Shown here: positions 1 through 8,013 of the stretch, in pieces
Layout: each line of letters opens with the position of its first letter
Numbering within the stretch: the stretch's first letter is position 1
Assembly: GCA_959018755.1 (NCBI GenBank)
Contig: CAUEMA010000025.1
Span: 1 to 19,833, forward strand
DNA length: 19,833 nt
Reading direction: 5' to 3'
DNA from: an uncultured Collinsella sp.
Lineage (GTDB): Bacteria > Actinomycetota > Coriobacteriia > Coriobacteriales > Coriobacteriaceae
Made by a program: the position numbers and the translations under genes
The notes under the pieces: model-generated
Told to the model about the DNA's origin: nothing
Database searches by the model: none
The model's input: only the letters and a program-made list of their open reading frames with translations

Positions 1-30
1 ATATAGGCACACAAGGTCAAAGGCGGCACC

Positions 31-2064
31 ATGATCCTCCTGGTCGACAAGATCGAAAAAAGCTTCGGCGCGCGCGTCCTCTTTAGCGGCGCGTCCTTCC
101 AGATCAACCCCGGCGAGCGCTTTGCGCTCGTGGGCCCCAACGGCGCCGGCAAAACCACCATGCTCAAAATCATCATGGGCATCGACAGCCCCGACGCCGG
201 CCAGGTCCAGTACGCAAAGGACTGCCAGGTGGGCTACCTAGAGCAGGAAACCAACCTGGAGCAAAAGGACACCACCATCCTCGCCGAGGTCATGGCGGCG
301 GCCAAGGAAATCCGCCGCATGGGCGAGCGCGCCAACGAGCTGCAGGCCCAAATCACCGAGCTCTCCGAGCAGGGCAAGGACGTCGACGCACTCCTTAACG
401 AGTACGGCCAGGTCCAGGACCGCTTTGAGCACCTGGGCGGCTACGAGCTCGAGAGCAACGCCCGCAAGATCCTGTCCGGCCTGGGCTTTAAGGTCACCGA
501 TTTTGAGCGCTCGTGCTCTGAGTTCTCGGGCGGCTGGCAGATGCGCATTGCGCTTGCCAAGCTCTTCCTGCGCCACCCCGACCTGCTGCTTCTGGACGAG
601 CCCACCAACCACCTGGACCTCGAAAGCGTCCAGTGGCTGCGCGGCTTTATCGCCAACTACGACGGCGCCGTCCTCATCGTCAGCCACGACCGAGCCTTCA
701 TGGACGCCTGCGTCGACCACGTCGCCGCACTCGAAAACCGTCGCGTGACCACCTACACCGGCAACTACAGCAGCTACCTCAAGCAGCGCGAGGACAACCT
801 GGAGCAGATGCGCGCAAAGCGTGCCGCCCAGGAGCGCGACATCGCCCACATGCAGGTCTTCGTCGACAAGTTCCGCTACAAGCCCACCAAGGCCGCCCAG
901 GCGCAGGAGCGCATCCGCAAGATCGAGCAGATCAAAAAGGGGCTCGTCATCCTGCCCGAAGGCCACAAGCACATCGACTTTAAGTTCCCCGATCCGCCGC
1001 GCTCCGGCGACATGGTCGTGGGCCTCGAGGGTGTATCCAAGTCCTACGGCGACAAGCACATCTACAGCGGCATCGACCTCAAGCTCTACCGCGGCGAGCA
1101 CGTGGCGCTCGTCGGCCCCAACGGCGCCGGCAAGTCCACGCTTATGAAGATCCTCGCCGGCCTGGAGCCGCCCACCACCGGCACCCGGGACCTTGGCACT
1201 AACGTGGGCGTGGCCTACTATGCCCAGCATGCGCTCGAGGGCATGACCGAGTCCAACACCGTCCTGCAAGAGATCGACACCGTCACGCCCAAGTGGACCG
1301 TACCGCAGCAGCGCAGCCTGCTGGGCGCCTTCCTGTTTAGCGACAACGATTCCATCGAGAAGCAGGTACGTGTCCTCTCCGGCGGTGAAAAGGCGCGTCT
1401 GGCGCTCGCCAAGATGCTCGTGGCCCCCGAGGCGCTCCTGTGCCTGGACGAGCCCACCAACCACCTGGACATCGACTCGGTGGACATGCTCGAGAACGCC
1501 CTGCAAAACTTCCCCGGTACCATTGTGCTGATCAGCCACGACGAGCACCTGGTACGCGCCGTGGCCAATCGCATCATTGACATCCGCGACGGCAAGGTCA
1601 CGGTCTACGACGGCGACTACGACTACTACCTATACAAGCGCGAGGACCTCGCAGCCCGCGCCGCCGCCGAGGCGGCAGGGGAGAGCGCGCCTGCCGCGGC
1701 AAAGTCCACCAAAGCCAGCGCCGCCCAGGCCGACACCCCCGCCGCGGCACCTAAGCCTGCCGAGGGTAAAAAGACCAAGGAGCAAAAGCGCGCCGAGGCC
1801 CAGGCCCGCGCTGCGCTCAACAAAAAGCTCAAGGGCGTGCGCAACCAGCTCAAGAAGATCGAGGCCGAGCTCGACAAAAAGCGTGCCCGCTATGACGAGC
1901 TTATGGAATTGATGGCAAGCGAAGAGCTTTATGCCGATCAGGACAAGTTCAATGCCGCGCTGGGGGAATATAACGGCCTTAAGCAAGAACTGCCCAAGCT
2001 CGAGGACGAATGGCTGGAGCTTTCCACCCAGATCGAAGAGGAGACCGCGCGTGAATTCTCGTAA
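31..2064 (+). CDS. ABC-F family ATPase with C-terminal coiled-coil extension
   Basis: This is a soluble tandem ATPase of the ABC-F family, whose members bind the ribosomal E site and rescue or regulate translation rather than transport. Two ABC domains are visible. The first has Walker A GPNGAGKT at residues 35-42, signature SGGWQ at 166-170 and DEPTNHLD from 189. The second has Walker A from 362, signature LSGGEKAR from 449 and DEPTNHLD from 473. The charged linker at about 250-330 contains FRYKPTKAAQAQERI, typical of the ABC-F tRNA-interaction arm. There are no membrane segments. After the second ATPase domain an Ala/Lys-rich stretch (about 540-590) leads to a charged coiled coil (about 595-677), as in Uup-like and some Gram-positive members. 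At 677 residues it is at the long end of the family. The exact subfamily, and any role in antibiotic resistance, cannot be told from the sequence. The end overlaps the next gene by 14 nt. Confidence 0.96.
   Translation: MILLVDKIEKSFGARVLFSGASFQINPGERFALVGPNGAGKTTMLKIIMGIDSPDAGQVQYAKDCQVGYLEQETNLEQKDTTILAEVMAAAKEIRRMGERANELQAQITELSEQGKDVDALLNEYGQVQDRFEHLGGYELESNARKILSGLGFKVTDFERSCSEFSGGWQMRIALAKLFLRHPDLLLLDEPTNHLDLESVQWLRGFIANYDGAVLIVSHDRAFMDACVDHVAALENRRVTTYTGNYSSYLKQREDNLEQMRAKRAAQERDIAHMQVFVDKFRYKPTKAAQAQERIRKIEQIKKGLVILPEGHKHIDFKFPDPPRSGDMVVGLEGVSKSYGDKHIYSGIDLKLYRGEHVALVGPNGAGKSTLMKILAGLEPPTTGTRDLGTNVGVAYYAQHALEGMTESNTVLQEIDTVTPKWTVPQQRSLLGAFLFSDNDSIEKQVRVLSGGEKARLALAKMLVAPEALLCLDEPTNHLDIDSVDMLENALQNFPGTIVLISHDEHLVRAVANRIIDIRDGKVTVYDGDYDYYLYKREDLAARAAAEAAGESAPAAAKSTKASAAQADTPAAAPKPAEGKKTKEQKRAEAQARAALNKKLKGVRNQLKKIEAELDKKRARYDELMELMASEELYADQDKFNAALGEYNGLKQELPKLEDEWLELSTQIEEETAREFS
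2038..2042 (+). promoter_or_regulatory. Ribosome binding site deciding the GTG start at 2051
   Basis: AGGAG lies inside the end of the ABC-F gene, 8 nt before a GTG at 2051. No comparable site precedes the ATG at 2081. It supports a GTG start and translational coupling to the upstream gene. Confidence 0.65.
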
Positions 2065-2347
2065 GGCCGCTGCCGTGGCGATGAGCGTCATCGCCATCGC
2101 CTGTCGCATCTGCGGCATCTTTATGAGCGCGATGACCGTGCTGCTGTGCTTTAGCGGCCTGACCGCCAAACTGCAGATCGTGGGCTTTGTCGTTGAGCTT
2201 TCACGCGCGCTGCCGAGCGCCATCGCCGGCTATGGCATCATCACATCGCCCTTTGGTGGCGTGTTCCGCCTGGATTACGCCGTCGTGGCCGTCATCCTGT
2301 TTGTGGCCGACTACCTGCTTACGCGCGCCTCGCGCCGCGTCCGCTAG
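2051..2347 (+). CDS. Small two-helix membrane protein of unknown function
   Basis: This 98-residue protein is not recognised. I start it at GTG 2051 because AGGAG sits 8 nt upstream and the frame overlaps the ABC-F stop by 14 nt; the next in-frame ATG is at 2081. A basic N-terminus (NSRK) is followed by a long hydrophobic segment at about residues 8-37. The middle is moderately hydrophobic, with Gly and Pro (about 41-72). A second helix at about 74-91 is followed by an Arg-rich tail (RASRRVR), which favours a cytoplasmic C-terminus. The stop lies 9 nt before the site-2 protease gene, which has its own GGGGAG site. The gene is therefore in the middle of the operon and may work at the membrane with that protease, but this is only context. 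Confidence 0.7.
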   Translation: MNSRKAAAVAMSVIAIACRICGIFMSAMTVLLCFSGLTAKLQIVGFVVELSRALPSAIAGYGIITSPFGGVFRLDYAVVAVILFVADYLLTRASRRVR

Positions 2348-2356
2348 GGGAGCGCC

Positions 2357-3040
2357 ATGTCCAGCAGCTACCTGATGAACTTGCTCGCGAGCGCGGTCGC
2401 CGTCATCGTTGGCATCGTGATCCACGAGAGCGCGCACGCCGCCGCGGCCTGGGCGCTCGGCGACAAGACGGCCCGTTCGCGCGGTCGCGTGTCGCTTAAC
2501 CCGCTCAACCATATCGACCCGTTTGGCACCATCATCCTGCCGCTGCTGATGCTCGCCGCCGGTGGCCCGGTGTTCGCCTTCGCCAAGCCCGTGCCCGTCT
2601 TCCTTAACAACCTCAAGCACCCCAAGCGCGACGAGGTCCTGGTAAGTGCGGCCGGCCCAGCATCGAACATCGCGCTCGCGTGCCTTGCCGCAGCCCTCAT
2701 GCACGCAGCATACGGCAACCTCTACACCAGCATGTCCTTTGCCGTGGCATCACAGATCATGAACTTCGGCGCCACGTTTATCGTGGTCAACCTGTCGCTT
2801 GCGTTCTTTAACCTCATCCCGATCCCGCCGCTCGACGGCTCGTCAATCATCGTGCCGTTCCTTAAAGGCAAGGCGCTCACCAACTACTACCACCTGCAGC
2901 AATACGCCATGCCCATCCTCATCCTGGTGCTGTACCTGCTGCCTATGTGGACCGGCATCGATGTAATCGGCCGCTATTTCGACGTTACCGTGTATCCGCT
3001 TGCTGAGCAGCTGCTCAACTTCGCAATCGCCGGCATCTAA
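2357..3040 (+). CDS. Site-2 protease family (M50) membrane metalloprotease
   Basis: This is a polytopic membrane protein of 227 residues, typical of the short M50 subgroup without a PDZ domain. The zinc motif HESAH is at residues 23-27 in the first helix. The third zinc ligand is the Asp of PPLDG at residue 160, in the context FNLIPIPPLDGS. A NPLNHIDPFG segment following the HExxH helix is also characteristic. Family members cut transmembrane segments, but the substrate of this one is unknown. The start at ATG 2357 is supported by GGGGAG at 2347-2352. It follows the small membrane protein closely. It is separated from scpA by 84 nt, the longest gap in this part of the cluster, in which no convincing promoter was seen. 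Confidence 0.93.
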   Translation: MSSSYLMNLLASAVAVIVGIVIHESAHAAAAWALGDKTARSRGRVSLNPLNHIDPFGTIILPLLMLAAGGPVFAFAKPVPVFLNNLKHPKRDEVLVSAAGPASNIALACLAAALMHAAYGNLYTSMSFAVASQIMNFGATFIVVNLSLAFFNLIPIPPLDGSSIIVPFLKGKALTNYYHLQQYAMPILILVLYLLPMWTGIDVIGRYFDVTVYPLAEQLLNFAIAGI

Positions 3041-3110
3041 GGTAAACTTACAGGTCGTCCGTGTAAAACGGTCGCAGCATGCACCCAAACCGCGCCGCGA
3101 AGGCGCCGTC

Positions 3111-3119
3111 AAAGGAGGT
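3111..3119 (+). promoter_or_regulatory. Very strong ribosome binding site of scpA
   Basis: AAAGGAGGT is a near-perfect complement of the 16S rRNA 3' end and ends 5 nt before ATG 3125. It fixes the scpA start and rejects the overlapping short reading frames that begin at 3000 and 3079. Confidence 0.8.
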
Positions 3120-3124
3120 CGAAG

Positions 3125-3937
3125 ATGTCGTATCGCGTGTCGACGCAGGTCTACAGCGGACCGTTCGACCTGCTGCTGCAGCTGGTAACCCGCCAAAAAG
3201 TAGATATCGGTGCCATCTCGATCAGCGAGGTGGCCGAGCAGTACCTTGCCGAGGCCGAGCGCATCGAGGCGCTGGACCTGGACGTAGCAAGCGACTTTTT
3301 GCTGGTCGCGGCAACCCTTTTGGACATCAAGGCTGCCTCTCTGGTGCCGCAGGAGGCCCCGCGCAAAGTCGATGACGACGATGACGAGTTCGACGAAGAG
3401 CTCGAGGAGCTCAGCGCGCTCGACGGCGACGCCCTGCGCGAGGTCCTGATCCAGCGCCTGATCGCCTACAAGCAGTTTAAGGGCGCGGCGGCGGCCCTGG
3501 GCGCCCGCATGCAGGCCGAGAGCCGCATGCATCCGCGCGTCGCCGGCCCCGATCCCGAGTTTTTGGGCCTTATGCCCGACTACCTGGCCGGCATCACCCT
3601 GCGTGGCCTGGCCGTCATCTGCGCCGACCTAGACGGCAAGCGCCAGACCTTTTTGCTGGAAGCCGAGCATGTGGCGCCGCATCGCGTACCGCTCGACCTG
3701 ACCGTGGCCTCAGTCGACCGCTTTACCATGTCACACCAAACCTGCACCTTCCGCGAGCTGCTGGACGGCGACGCCACCACCGAGCAGCTCGTCGTCACCT
3801 TCCTGGCCATGCTGGAGCTCGCCAAGCGCGGCTCGCTCACGCTAAGCCAGGACGAAATCTTCGGAACCATCCGCATCAACCGCGTCGAGGGCGCCGAGGC
3901 CTACGTGCCCGGCGAGGGCCCCGAGCTCACCGAATAG
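3125..3937 (+). CDS. scpA: Segregation and condensation protein A (kleisin)
   Basis: ScpA is the kleisin subunit of the bacterial Smc-ScpAB condensin, which compacts and separates chromosomes. The N-terminal Smc-neck-binding region shows the classic GPFDLLLQLV (about residues 12-21) and later SDFLLVAATLLDIKAASLVP. The C-terminal winged helix, which caps the Smc ATPase head, contains LVVTFLAMLELAKRGSLTL and the ending DEIFGTIRI. In between is an acidic run (VDDDDDEFDEELEE, about 80-95) in the part that is variable across the family. At 270 residues the length is normal. The start is fixed by the strong site at 3111-3119. scpB follows after 12 nt, the standard arrangement. Confidence 0.96.
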   Translation: MSYRVSTQVYSGPFDLLLQLVTRQKVDIGAISISEVAEQYLAEAERIEALDLDVASDFLLVAATLLDIKAASLVPQEAPRKVDDDDDEFDEELEELSALDGDALREVLIQRLIAYKQFKGAAAALGARMQAESRMHPRVAGPDPEFLGLMPDYLAGITLRGLAVICADLDGKRQTFLLEAEHVAPHRVPLDLTVASVDRFTMSHQTCTFRELLDGDATTEQLVVTFLAMLELAKRGSLTLSQDEIFGTIRINRVEGAEAYVPGEGPELTE

Positions 3938-3949
3938 GAGCGACCAACC

Positions 3950-4669
3950 ATGTCAAACCTGTCCACGCTGGAGGCAAACAGCCTCAAGGGCGCCCTCGAG
4001 GCGCTGCTGCTGGTGTCGAGTGACCCGGTGAGTGCGCCCGCGCTGGCCGGCGCACTGGATATCGCCCCCGGCGAGTGCGCCTCGCTTTTGGCCGAGCTCA
4101 AGGTTGAGTACGAGGAGGCCAACCGCGGCTTTCAGCTGCGCGAGGTCGCCGGCGGCTGGCGCCTGTTTACGCACCCCGCCTACCACGACGTGGTCGAGGC
4201 CTATGTGCTGAGCTGGGACACGCAAAAACTTTCGCAGGCAGCGCTCGAGACCCTGGCCGTCATCGCTTATCATCAGCCCGTCACGCGCGAGGTGGTTAAG
4301 GGCATCCGCGGCGTCAACTCCGACGGCGTCATCGCGTCGCTCGTGGACAAGGGCCTGGTGCGCGAGCTCGGCCGCGACCCCGAGCGCGGTCAGGCCATCA
4401 TCTACGGCACGACCAACGCCTTCTTGGAGAAGTTCGGCCTGCGCTCTACCCGCGACCTGCCCGATCTGGAGCAGTTTGCCCCCGACGAGCAGTCGCGCCA
4501 GTTTATCCGCGAGCGCCTGAGCGGCCGCAGCATTCAGTCCACGCTCGAGGAGCAGGCCGAGGACCTGGACGAAGAGCGCGAACTGATCGATACCGATGTT
4601 GAGGACACCGATGAAGAGGAGTTTCTGCCCACCGGTGACACCTCGGAGGATATGCATGACGAGGATTAA
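3950..4669 (+). CDS. scpB: Segregation and condensation protein B
   Basis: ScpB is the dimeric winged-helix partner that binds the central part of ScpA in the Smc-ScpAB complex. The family hallmarks are all present: LSQAALETLAVIAYHQPVTR, the RGVNSD turn, VRELGRDPERGQAIIYGTT and FLEKFGLRSTRDLPDL. These make up the two winged helices in about residues 10-185. The remaining 55 or so residues are strongly acidic and probably disordered. The start ATG at 3950 has AGGAG just upstream, overlapping the scpA stop region. The end overlaps rluB by 14 nt, and that overlapping part also carries the ribosome binding site of rluB. Confidence 0.96.
   Translation: MSNLSTLEANSLKGALEALLLVSSDPVSAPALAGALDIAPGECASLLAELKVEYEEANRGFQLREVAGGWRLFTHPAYHDVVEAYVLSWDTQKLSQAALETLAVIAYHQPVTREVVKGIRGVNSDGVIASLVDKGLVRELGRDPERGQAIIYGTTNAFLEKFGLRSTRDLPDLEQFAPDEQSRQFIRERLSGRSIQSTLEEQAEDLDEERELIDTDVEDTDEEEFLPTGDTSEDMHDED
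4645..4649 (+). promoter_or_regulatory. Ribosome binding site deciding the rluB start
   Basis: GGAGG lies within the end of scpB and is 6 nt before ATG 4656. The earlier in-frame ATG at 4596 lacks such a site and would add residues out of frame with scpB. Confidence 0.6.
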
Positions 4670-5627
4670 CGAAGCAGAGGAGACGCGCACTGCACGTGCC
4701 GTGGGCGCTACATCGCCCGCGACCGACGCCCAGCCCGTCTACCCGCACACCATGCGCCTGCAGCGTTTTTTGGCGCGCGCGGGTGTGGCGAGCCGCCGCG
4801 GCTCGGAGGACCTGATGACCGCCGGCCGCGTGACCGTCAACGGCCAGGTAGCGACTGAACTGGGCACCAAGGTAGACGTCGACCGCGACCATATCGAGGT
4901 CGACGGCATGCCCGTCAAGCTCAACCAGGGCGCCGTGTACCTGATGCTCTACAAGCCGACCGGCTACCTCACCACCATGAGCGATCCGCAGGAGCGCCCC
5001 TGCGTGGCCGAGCTGGTCCCGCGTGACCGCTTTCCGGGGCTCTTCCCGGTGGGTCGCCTGGACCGCGACACCACGGGCCTTTTGCTCTTTACCACCGACG
5101 GCGACCTGTCGCAGGATCTGCTGCACCCCAGCAAGCACGTCTACAAGACCTATCAGGCGCTGGTGGACGGCCACCTGACCGATCGCGACTTGGAACCACT
5201 CCGTCACGGCATCGAGCTCGACGACGGCCTATGCCAGCCGGCGATCTGCCGCGTCATTACCGCACACGAGGCCGAGGCCGTAGCTCCCCAGGGCGTCAAG
5301 CCCGGCACCACCGCCGTGGAGGTCATCATTCGCGAGGGGCGCAAGAACCAGGTCAAGCGCATGTTGAGTAAGATTCACCATCCCGTAATCCGCCTGCATC
5401 GCTGCAACTTTGCCGGCCTGGAGCTCAAGGACGTGGCCAAGGGCTCGTGGCGCGAGCTCACCGAGCGCGAAGTGCAGATCCTCAAGGCCGGCGGCACCCC
5501 GCCCAAGCAGGCCAGCTCCAAACGCGGCACCGCGCCGGCGACCAACTCAGCGAGCCGCACCCGCCACCACGGCAGCCACGGCTCCGCGCCCAAGCGCAAC
5601 ACCTACCGCGAACGCTACACGGGCTAG
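4656..5627 (+). CDS. rluB: RluB/RsuA-family 23S rRNA pseudouridine synthase
   Basis: The protein isomerises uridine to pseudouridine in rRNA. An S4 RNA-binding domain begins at MRLQRFLARAGVASRR (about residues 33-80). It is followed by the catalytic domain with GRLDRDTTGLLLFT, where Asp136 is the expected nucleophile, and the later REGRKNQVKRML motif of the RsuA/RluB/RluE/RluF branch. Position after scpAB and before cmk is the usual place for rluB, which supports that assignment over RsuA. I chose ATG 4656 (323 residues), which leaves about 32 extra residues before the S4 domain; ATG 4752 at the domain edge is a possible alternative. The last 40 or so residues are a basic Ser/Thr/Ala-rich tail, probably disordered and RNA-contacting. 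Confidence 0.92.
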   Translation: MTRINEAEETRTARAVGATSPATDAQPVYPHTMRLQRFLARAGVASRRGSEDLMTAGRVTVNGQVATELGTKVDVDRDHIEVDGMPVKLNQGAVYLMLYKPTGYLTTMSDPQERPCVAELVPRDRFPGLFPVGRLDRDTTGLLLFTTDGDLSQDLLHPSKHVYKTYQALVDGHLTDRDLEPLRHGIELDDGLCQPAICRVITAHEAEAVAPQGVKPGTTAVEVIIREGRKNQVKRMLSKIHHPVIRLHRCNFAGLELKDVAKGSWRELTEREVQILKAGGTPPKQASSKRGTAPATNSASRTRHHGSHGSAPKRNTYRERYTG

Positions 5628-5693
5628 CCAGTCCGCCAGCAAGCAGCGTCCGCGTCCCATACCAGCACGTCAACCACCGAAAGGAAGCATTGC

Positions 5694-6380
5694 ATGATCG
5701 TCGCCATCGACGGCCCCGCCGGTTCCGGCAAGTCCACCATCGCCAAGGAGATCGCCCGCCAGCTGGGCTTTAACAAGCTCGACACGGGCGCCATGTATCG
5801 CGCCGTCACCTTCGCCGCGCTCGACCGCGGCATTGATCTGGACGACGAGGCGGCTATCGACGCCCTCGCCGAGCAGATCGAGATTCGCTTTACCAACGGC
5901 ACTGGCGAGGACACGCGCCTGACCATCGACGGCAAGGACGCATCGGCTGCCATCCGCACCCCGCAGGTCGACGCCAACGTCTCTAAGGTCTCGGCCTACC
6001 CGGGCGTGCGCGCCGCCATGCTCATTCACCAGCGTCGCGCCGCCGAGGACCGCGATATCGTGGCCGAGGGTCGCGACATCGGCACCGTCGTGTTCCCCAA
6101 CGCGCAGGTTAAGGTCTTCCTGACCGCCGACCCGCGTGAGCGGGCCCGTCGCCGCGTGCTGCAGCGTCACCAAGATGACGCCCAGCCGCTCACCACCGAG
6201 CAGCTCGAGGCCGAGGTCGACGAAACCCTCGATGCCCTCAAGCAGCGCGACAAGCTCGACAGCAGCCGCGAGGTCGCGCCGCTTGTGCCCGCCGAGGACG
6301 CAGTGCACGTCGACTCCACCGCCTACACCATCGACGAGGTCGTCACGATAATCGAGGACCTCATCAACCAAAGGAGGTAG
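5694..6380 (+). CDS. cmk: Cytidylate kinase
   Basis: CMP kinase phosphorylates CMP and dCMP with ATP, recycling nucleotides from RNA and phospholipid turnover. The P-loop GPAGSGKST is at residues 7-15. LDTGAMYRAVT, the CMP-binding signature, follows. RDIGTVVFPNAQVKVFLTAD and ERARRR form the rest of the NMP-binding and lid regions. The length of 228 residues is standard. The start is supported by AAAGGAAG at 5680-5687. The 66-nt gap from rluB is the last sizeable space before the tightly packed genes that run to coaBC, so a promoter for that run could lie here, although none is obvious. plsC starts 3 nt after the stop. Confidence 0.96.
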   Translation: MIVAIDGPAGSGKSTIAKEIARQLGFNKLDTGAMYRAVTFAALDRGIDLDDEAAIDALAEQIEIRFTNGTGEDTRLTIDGKDASAAIRTPQVDANVSKVSAYPGVRAAMLIHQRRAAEDRDIVAEGRDIGTVVFPNAQVKVFLTADPRERARRRVLQRHQDDAQPLTTEQLEAEVDETLDALKQRDKLDSSREVAPLVPAEDAVHVDSTAYTIDEVVTIIEDLINQRR

Positions 6381-6383
6381 CCC

Positions 6384-7112
6384 ATGCGCCTGTTTAAGCA
6401 GACGCCCGAGGATTACTACAACGCCCCGTACGCAGAGTTCCCGGCGCTCATCCGCGGCACCGTCGTCGTGGTCATGGCTATTCTGTGGGTCTTCTCCAAA
6501 CTCATGTGGCGCTGGAAGGTCGAAGACGCCGACTTGCTGTTTGAGCGCAAGGAGGGCCGCGGCAGCGTGGTCATCTGCAACCACACCTCGATGGCCGAGC
6601 TCCTGGCCGTGGAGACGGCGTTGTTCTTTGGCGGCCGCCGCATTCGCCCCATTTTTAAGTCCGAGTTTGCCAAGAGCAAGATTGTGCGCTGGGCCTTTAG
6701 TCGCGTGGGTGGTATTCCCGTCGAGCGTGGCACCGCCGACATGAAGTGCCTGCGCGCCGCCCAGCATGCGCTACAGCGCGGTGAGGACGTTCTGATCTTC
6801 CCCGAGGGCACGCGCATCCGCTCGCGCGAGATCAAGCCCGAGGTCCACGGCGGCTTTGCGCTCATTGCCCAGATGGGCAAGGCACCCGTCAACCCGCTCG
6901 CCATCTGCGGCTGGTCCGATATCACGCCTGCGGGCAAAAAGCTCATGCGCCCCAAGAAGTGCTGGATTCGTGCCGGCAAGGCCATCTCGCTATCCGACGC
7001 TCCGGCCGAGCTCAAGCGTAAGGAGCGCCTGGCATGGTTTGAGTCAGAGGCCATGAACCGCGTCTACGCCATGCGCGACGACCTGTGCGCCGAGCACCCG
7101 GGCAGGTTCTAG
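6384..7112 (+). CDS. plsC: 1-acyl-glycerol-3-phosphate acyltransferase, PlsC type
   Basis: This is a membrane-associated acyltransferase that probably adds the second acyl chain to lysophosphatidate. One hydrophobic helix lies at about residues 22-40. The four PlsC blocks are seen in order: NHTSMAELL, GGIPVERG, FPEGTRIRSR and a VNPLAICG segment. The catalytic His is residue 67. The expected Asp of HX4D is Glu72 here, a conservative replacement known from the LpxL/LpxM branch of the superfamily but unusual for PlsC. The start is fixed by AAAGGAGG at 6370-6377, which overlaps the cmk stop. With plsY and gpsA in the same gene run, a role in phosphatidate synthesis is likely, but the exact acceptor is not proven. 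Confidence 0.9.
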   Translation: MRLFKQTPEDYYNAPYAEFPALIRGTVVVVMAILWVFSKLMWRWKVEDADLLFERKEGRGSVVICNHTSMAELLAVETALFFGGRRIRPIFKSEFAKSKIVRWAFSRVGGIPVERGTADMKCLRAAQHALQRGEDVLIFPEGTRIRSREIKPEVHGGFALIAQMGKAPVNPLAICGWSDITPAGKKLMRPKKCWIRAGKAISLSDAPAELKRKERLAWFESEAMNRVYAMRDDLCAEHPGRF

Positions 7113-7114
7113 CC

Positions 7115-8011
7115 ATGGGTGAGAACGTCTTGAATACCGCCGCGACCGCCGCTGAGGAGGCTATCCCCACCATCGAAATCGCTGCCCACGCCGGCACCTG
7201 CTACGGCGTGCAGCGTGCACTCGATATGGCATTGGCGGCCGCCCCGCAGGCGGGGGAGAGCACTCAGGTTCACACGCTGGGCCCGCTCATCCATAACCCC
7301 ATCGTGGTACGCGAGCTCGCCGAGGCAGGCGTAGGCCTGGCCGACACCTTGGATGACGCCGAGTCGGGCACCGTGATTATCCGCGCCCACGGTGTGGTGC
7401 CGCAGGTCATTGACGCCGCTCGTGAGCGCGGCCTTACCGTGGTCGACGCCACCTGCCCCTACGTGAAGAAGGTCCATGTGGCGGCCGAGCGCCTGGTGCG
7501 CGAGGGCTACCGCGTGATCGTCGTGGGCGAGCCAGGCCATCCCGAGGTCGAGGGCATTCTGGGCCACGCCGGCGATGACGCGCAGGTCGTAAGCTGCGCC
7601 GCCGATGCGGACTCGCTGCCGCTCAAGGGCAAGGTGGGCCTGGTTGTGCAGACTACCCAAACCGCGCAGAATCTGGCCGAGGTTGTGGCCTCCATCACCC
7701 CACGCGTGCAGGAGCTGCGCGTGATCAACACCATCTGCGCAGCCACGAGCGAGCGCCAGCAAGCGGCGGCAACCCTCGCCAACCGCTGTGATTGCATGGT
7801 TGTCGTGGGCGGAAAGAATTCGGGCAACACGCGCCGCCTGGCGCAGATTTGTGCCGATGTCTGCGAGCACACGCATCACATCGAGGAAGCTTCCGAGCTC
7901 GAGGCCGCGTGGTTTGCCGACGCGCGCCACATCGGCATCACTGCCGGAGCCTCCACCCCGCAAGAACACATCGAACGCGCCGTTGCGCGCATCAAGGAGC
8001 TTTGCCGCTAG
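7115..8011 (+). CDS. ispH: 4-hydroxy-3-methylbut-2-enyl diphosphate reductase
   Basis: IspH is the last enzyme of the non-mevalonate isoprenoid pathway, reducing HMBPP to IPP and DMAPP with an Fe-S cluster. The three cluster Cys are Cys29 (GTCYGVQRAL), Cys114 (DATCPYVKKVH) and Cys208 (NTICAATSERQ). The substrate-binding GHPEVEG carries the catalytic Glu. Other typical segments are GPLIHNP and the RAHGV motif. The length of 298 residues is normal. ATG 7115 lies 2 nt after the plsC stop with only a weak ribosome binding site, so translation probably depends on coupling. An earlier ATG at 7085 would overlap plsC by 28 nt and is less likely. The presence of ispH indicates the MEP pathway. Confidence 0.95.
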   Translation: MGENVLNTAATAAEEAIPTIEIAAHAGTCYGVQRALDMALAAAPQAGESTQVHTLGPLIHNPIVVRELAEAGVGLADTLDDAESGTVIIRAHGVVPQVIDAARERGLTVVDATCPYVKKVHVAAERLVREGYRVIVVGEPGHPEVEGILGHAGDDAQVVSCAADADSLPLKGKVGLVVQTTQTAQNLAEVVASITPRVQELRVINTICAATSERQQAAATLANRCDCMVVVGGKNSGNTRRLAQICADVCEHTHHIEEASELEAAWFADARHIGITAGASTPQEHIERAVARIKELCR

Positions 8012-8013
8012 TC

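Noticed and set aside
238..1548. 436-codon minus-strand frame opposite the ABC-F gene
   Set aside because: It is a GC-skewed shadow of a clearly conserved gene, with a Val/Leu/Gly/Ala-biased repetitive protein and no recognisable domain.
5670..6767. 365-codon minus-strand frame opposite cmk and plsC
   Set aside because: Both plus-strand genes have intact motifs and ribosome binding sites. The antisense product shows no domain.
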